This document shows, piece after piece, positions 1-64,000 of a stretch of DNA of 64,000 bases. The stretch spans positions 18,982,475 through 19,046,474 of the forward strand of contig NC_059294.1 of the NCBI RefSeq assembly GCF_017591435.1, written 5' to 3'. The stretch comes from Portunus trituberculatus. Its lineage: Eukaryota; Arthropoda; Malacostraca; Decapoda; Portunidae. Every line of letters begins with the position of its first letter. Position 1 is the first letter of the stretch. The notes beneath the pieces were generated by a model that was given only the letters and a program-made list of their open reading frames with translations, was not told the origin of the DNA and did no database searches. A program made the translations under genes and the position numbers.

Positions 1-405
1 AGTGGCTAGTCACTCCTGACCTATAATTAATAGTCCATCTGATCACTCTTGGCATATGGAATTTATTATATTTTAGTTATTATGCTTCAACATTTTTTAA
101 ATAAAGATAAATTGAAATTTAAGGATGTGACACATTTTTGTGCCAGTAATAGCTGAAATGTAATGAACTCTATTTGGCAGTAGTAATCAGGTGGATGTTA
201 TGGGACAGGACTGTATAACCACTTCGGCACTGATGCCTGTTCAGATTTAATTGTCCTGTAACTTTTGAACCATGGTATTTAAAGCATTTAACTACTGAAT
301 GTTCTTCCTTAAAATGATCTCATCTTTCTTTTCCATGAATATGTGACTCTCCTCATTGGACACCCTGCATTTCTGTGTATTTATTGTTTTTTAAAACAAA
401 GACTA
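1..405. other. AT-rich intronic DNA, nothing recognised
   Basis: I find no exon-like reading frame, tandem repeat or transposon terminus here. It lies upstream of the first recognised ABCC4-like exon and is presumed intronic. Confidence 0.5.
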
Positions 406-881
406 GTAGAGTGATTCCTTGAATTATGAGTTTAATTAGTTTTATGATGGAGCTCATATCTCAGTTTACTCATAACACAACTAAATTGAAATGCCATTAA
501 TCTATTACATCCATGCAAAAATAGTCCACTTTTATGCCTGTTTTAGTTAAGATTTATAAATAACAATTTTTTGTATATAAACAGTAAAAGTTAAAAAGAG
601 AGAGAATGTAAGTAAATAAAGATTTTGTATAAAGTATGTATATTTATCTTGGAGATCAGATGAGTTGGACTAATGGAAGATGCTGGGAGAGATTGAGGTT
701 GGAGGAGGTAGATGGAGGAGTTGAGAAGTTTATTTGTTTTGTTTTTCTGTTACTTTTGTTTACCATGAACTCCTTAATTGTTGAACTGATTTACTCATTA
801 CACTCTTGATCCTATGCTTTATTGCTGAAATTGATTGCTACATTTTTTTTCTTTACATTTGCTTAAATTATATTTGTTTTT

Positions 882-923
<42 letters not shown>

Positions 924-1336
924 CAAGCTCTCCTTGTTTTCATCTGTCTGGCATTTCACAAAATAGCTCTCCAAGGAGGTTTATTTCATCTTTGTTTTCA
1001 GAATGCTTATAAAGTAGGATAGGCATGTGTACATTGTGCCACTTGCTTAGGACCCATGGTCAGACAAATGAAATTTGGCTAAATAACTACTCAAAAAGCA
1101 CAAATCACCAGCATAATACAAGAAATGCTTCCACAGAGAGAAAAGAAATGTAAACTTAACATGTCAGACATGGGATACTGGGCATTCACTTTGCCAAATA
1201 ATGGCAGTGTACCTGGGGCTAACTCACTAGCCAAATTTTTTGCTTGCAAGCCAAAAGGAAAAAAAATTACAGATTGATGTCTTGTATTTCATATTTTTTT
1301 GTAAGTCAGGGTACTTCTAACTCAAAGGTTTCACTT
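406..1336. mobile_element. Old Tigger-like non-autonomous DNA transposon copy
   Basis: This stretch matches, with many differences, the element at 42158-43889: shared blocks include TTATGATGGAGCT near the left end, TTTATTGCTGAA, GGCATTTCACAAAATAGCT with CCAAGGAGGTT, and AAGAAATGCTTCCACAG. The left edge (CCTTGAATTATGAGTTTAATT) looks like a decayed form of the terminus seen in the better copy. No transposase frame is present. Borders are approximate and no target duplication could be fixed. Confidence 0.6.
886..921. repeat. Poly(T) tract, 36 nt
   Basis: An uninterrupted run of T inside the old Tigger-like copy. The second copy has only short T-rich runs at the matching position, so this expansion is specific to this copy. 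Confidence 0.95.
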
Positions 1337-1844
1337 TGATCCCCACCCATGTACTCGTATTCATTATCTGTTAGTCCATCTTTATGTATCTTTTCATATG
1401 TTGGCATGACCATGAAAAAGGAAATTTGTGAGACTGTATACACCTAAATTTTAAGTAAAGGATAGTTATGTAATTCTAGACTCCCAAATCACAGAAGTAG
1501 AAGAGCAAAGTCGAATAAAATCATATTGGTAATCAGCTGTCATGATAAGTTTATGGCTTATTCATAAACACTGCATTATCTAAAGACTTTTGTTTAGCTT
1601 AACTTTATGCACAAAGCACTGAAGCCCAGTGTAATGCTTTGCCTGAGTAGCAAAAATGACAAGTATATTAGATGTTAATTAATATACCTGAATTTCTTGC
1701 ATATAAGACCAGAAAATGGTTTGATATCTATCTTTATAGCAGTGTGGTATCTTGCCAGGTCAATTACAAAGATGTGCAATATTGATGAAAGCTTATGAAT
1801 GTGACTTTTCTTTGGCTGAAGGTTGACTTTCTTTTGTTTTTCAG
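1337..1844. other. Intronic DNA before the first exon
   Basis: AT-rich sequence with no recognisable exon or transposon. The last bases form the polypyrimidine tract and acceptor of the first ABCC4-like exon. Confidence 0.45.
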
Positions 1845-63454
<61,610 letters not shown>

Positions 63455-63560
63455 GTAAGTTTTTCTGTGATAAATTAAACAAACTGAACCTTCCTTCCAT
63501 TTCATTAAACATAATTGGGGAATTAATCATCAGTTTGGTGCTTAGAGAATGTGTATGTGT

Positions 63561-64000
63561 GTGTATTTACCTAGTTGTATATTACAGTGTTTGAGTGGGG
63601 CTCATAGTGACCTGTCTCCATATCTACTTTTATTCAACTTTTCCTTAAATTTATGCACACTTCCTTCTGTTACAGTCTCTTTGCTCAATCCATTCTAGAT
63701 AATCACCTTCCTATGTGGAAAACATTGACTCTTCATGATCTTCTTGGAGTGTTTTCTTGTCTGTCTGTCTCCATCATCAGTCAGTGATTTCAGGTCTTGT
63801 CTGTCTATCTTTTTTTGCATATGGTTTACTATCTTATACATCATTGTTATATTTCCTCTCTACGGTCTATCCTTCAAAGTTGGTAGTTCCATTTCCTTCA
63901 GTTTTTCATCACAGGTACCATCATGGTAGCTATCCTTTGAATTCTTCTATTTTCCTTATATCCTTTTGCTTATGTAAAGACCATACTTCTGCTGTATATT
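63561..64000 (-). mobile_element. CR1/L2-like LINE, E-like, 3' end, runs out of window
   Basis: The tail (CTAGGTAAATAC followed on the minus strand by ACACACAT-type repeats) begins at 63561. Inside, the minus strand shows decayed C-terminal LINE wording related to the copy at 4531-5960 (shared CTGTCTCCATATCTAC and TTCAACTTTTCCTTAAATTT on the plus strand). It lies downstream of the last visible ABCC4-like exon, within the next intron. Confidence 0.8.

Overview
The window is eukaryotic intronic DNA from an arthropod, most likely a decapod crustacean and probably a crab. This rests on GT-AG split exons, many long (CT)n, (AC)n and (TA)n tracts, several non-LTR retrotransposon families and a DIRS-type tyrosine-recombinase retroelement. 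The species call is inference. I see no prokaryotic genes, rRNA, tRNA or CRISPR.

Host gene: eleven plus-strand exons between 1845 and 63454 encode the C-terminal half of an ABCC4 (MRP4)-like ABC transporter: second transmembrane domain, then the complete second nucleotide-binding domain. All have AG/GT borders, their phases agree, and together they read 1562 nt without a stop. The start, the first half, the promoter, the 3' end and the poly(A) site lie outside the window. Introns 1 (20.5 kb), 3 (8.0 kb), 8 (5.2 kb) and 9 (22.1 kb) carry almost all the mobile DNA; introns 5 to 7 are under 0.5 kb.

Intron 1 (1992-22489) holds CR1/L2-like LINEs of five related families (here A to E) on both strands, mostly joined head to tail at (AC)n tracts. 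Intron 3 (23626-31670) holds a nested stack: a plus-strand Jockey-like LINE cut by a TTAA-flanked MITE, itself cut by an antisense Jockey-like LINE, plus a TA-flanked MITE further along the first LINE; a Penelope-like remnant follows. Intron 4 (31778-33465) holds a Tigger-like non-autonomous DNA transposon. Intron 8 holds LINE fragments and a 179-bp (CT)n tract.

Intron 9 (40570-62648) has a Tigger-like element carrying a TTAA MITE, then a run of LINEs B, A, C and D joined through (AC)n tracts. LINE D carries a tRNA-derived SINE in its 5' region. A 5.58-kb DIRS-like retrotransposon (54617-60196) splits its coding region, with inverted terminal repeats, an internal complementary region matching both ends, gag-like, RT-RNase H and truncated tyrosine recombinase regions.

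The best candidates for novelty are the DIRS-like element with its reconstructable empty site, and the LINE copies flanked on both sides by (AC)n, which suggests microsatellite-targeted insertion. Every TE open reading frame here is broken, often by single-base indels in homopolymers, so some lesions may be assembly errors in repeats that short reads could not polish.
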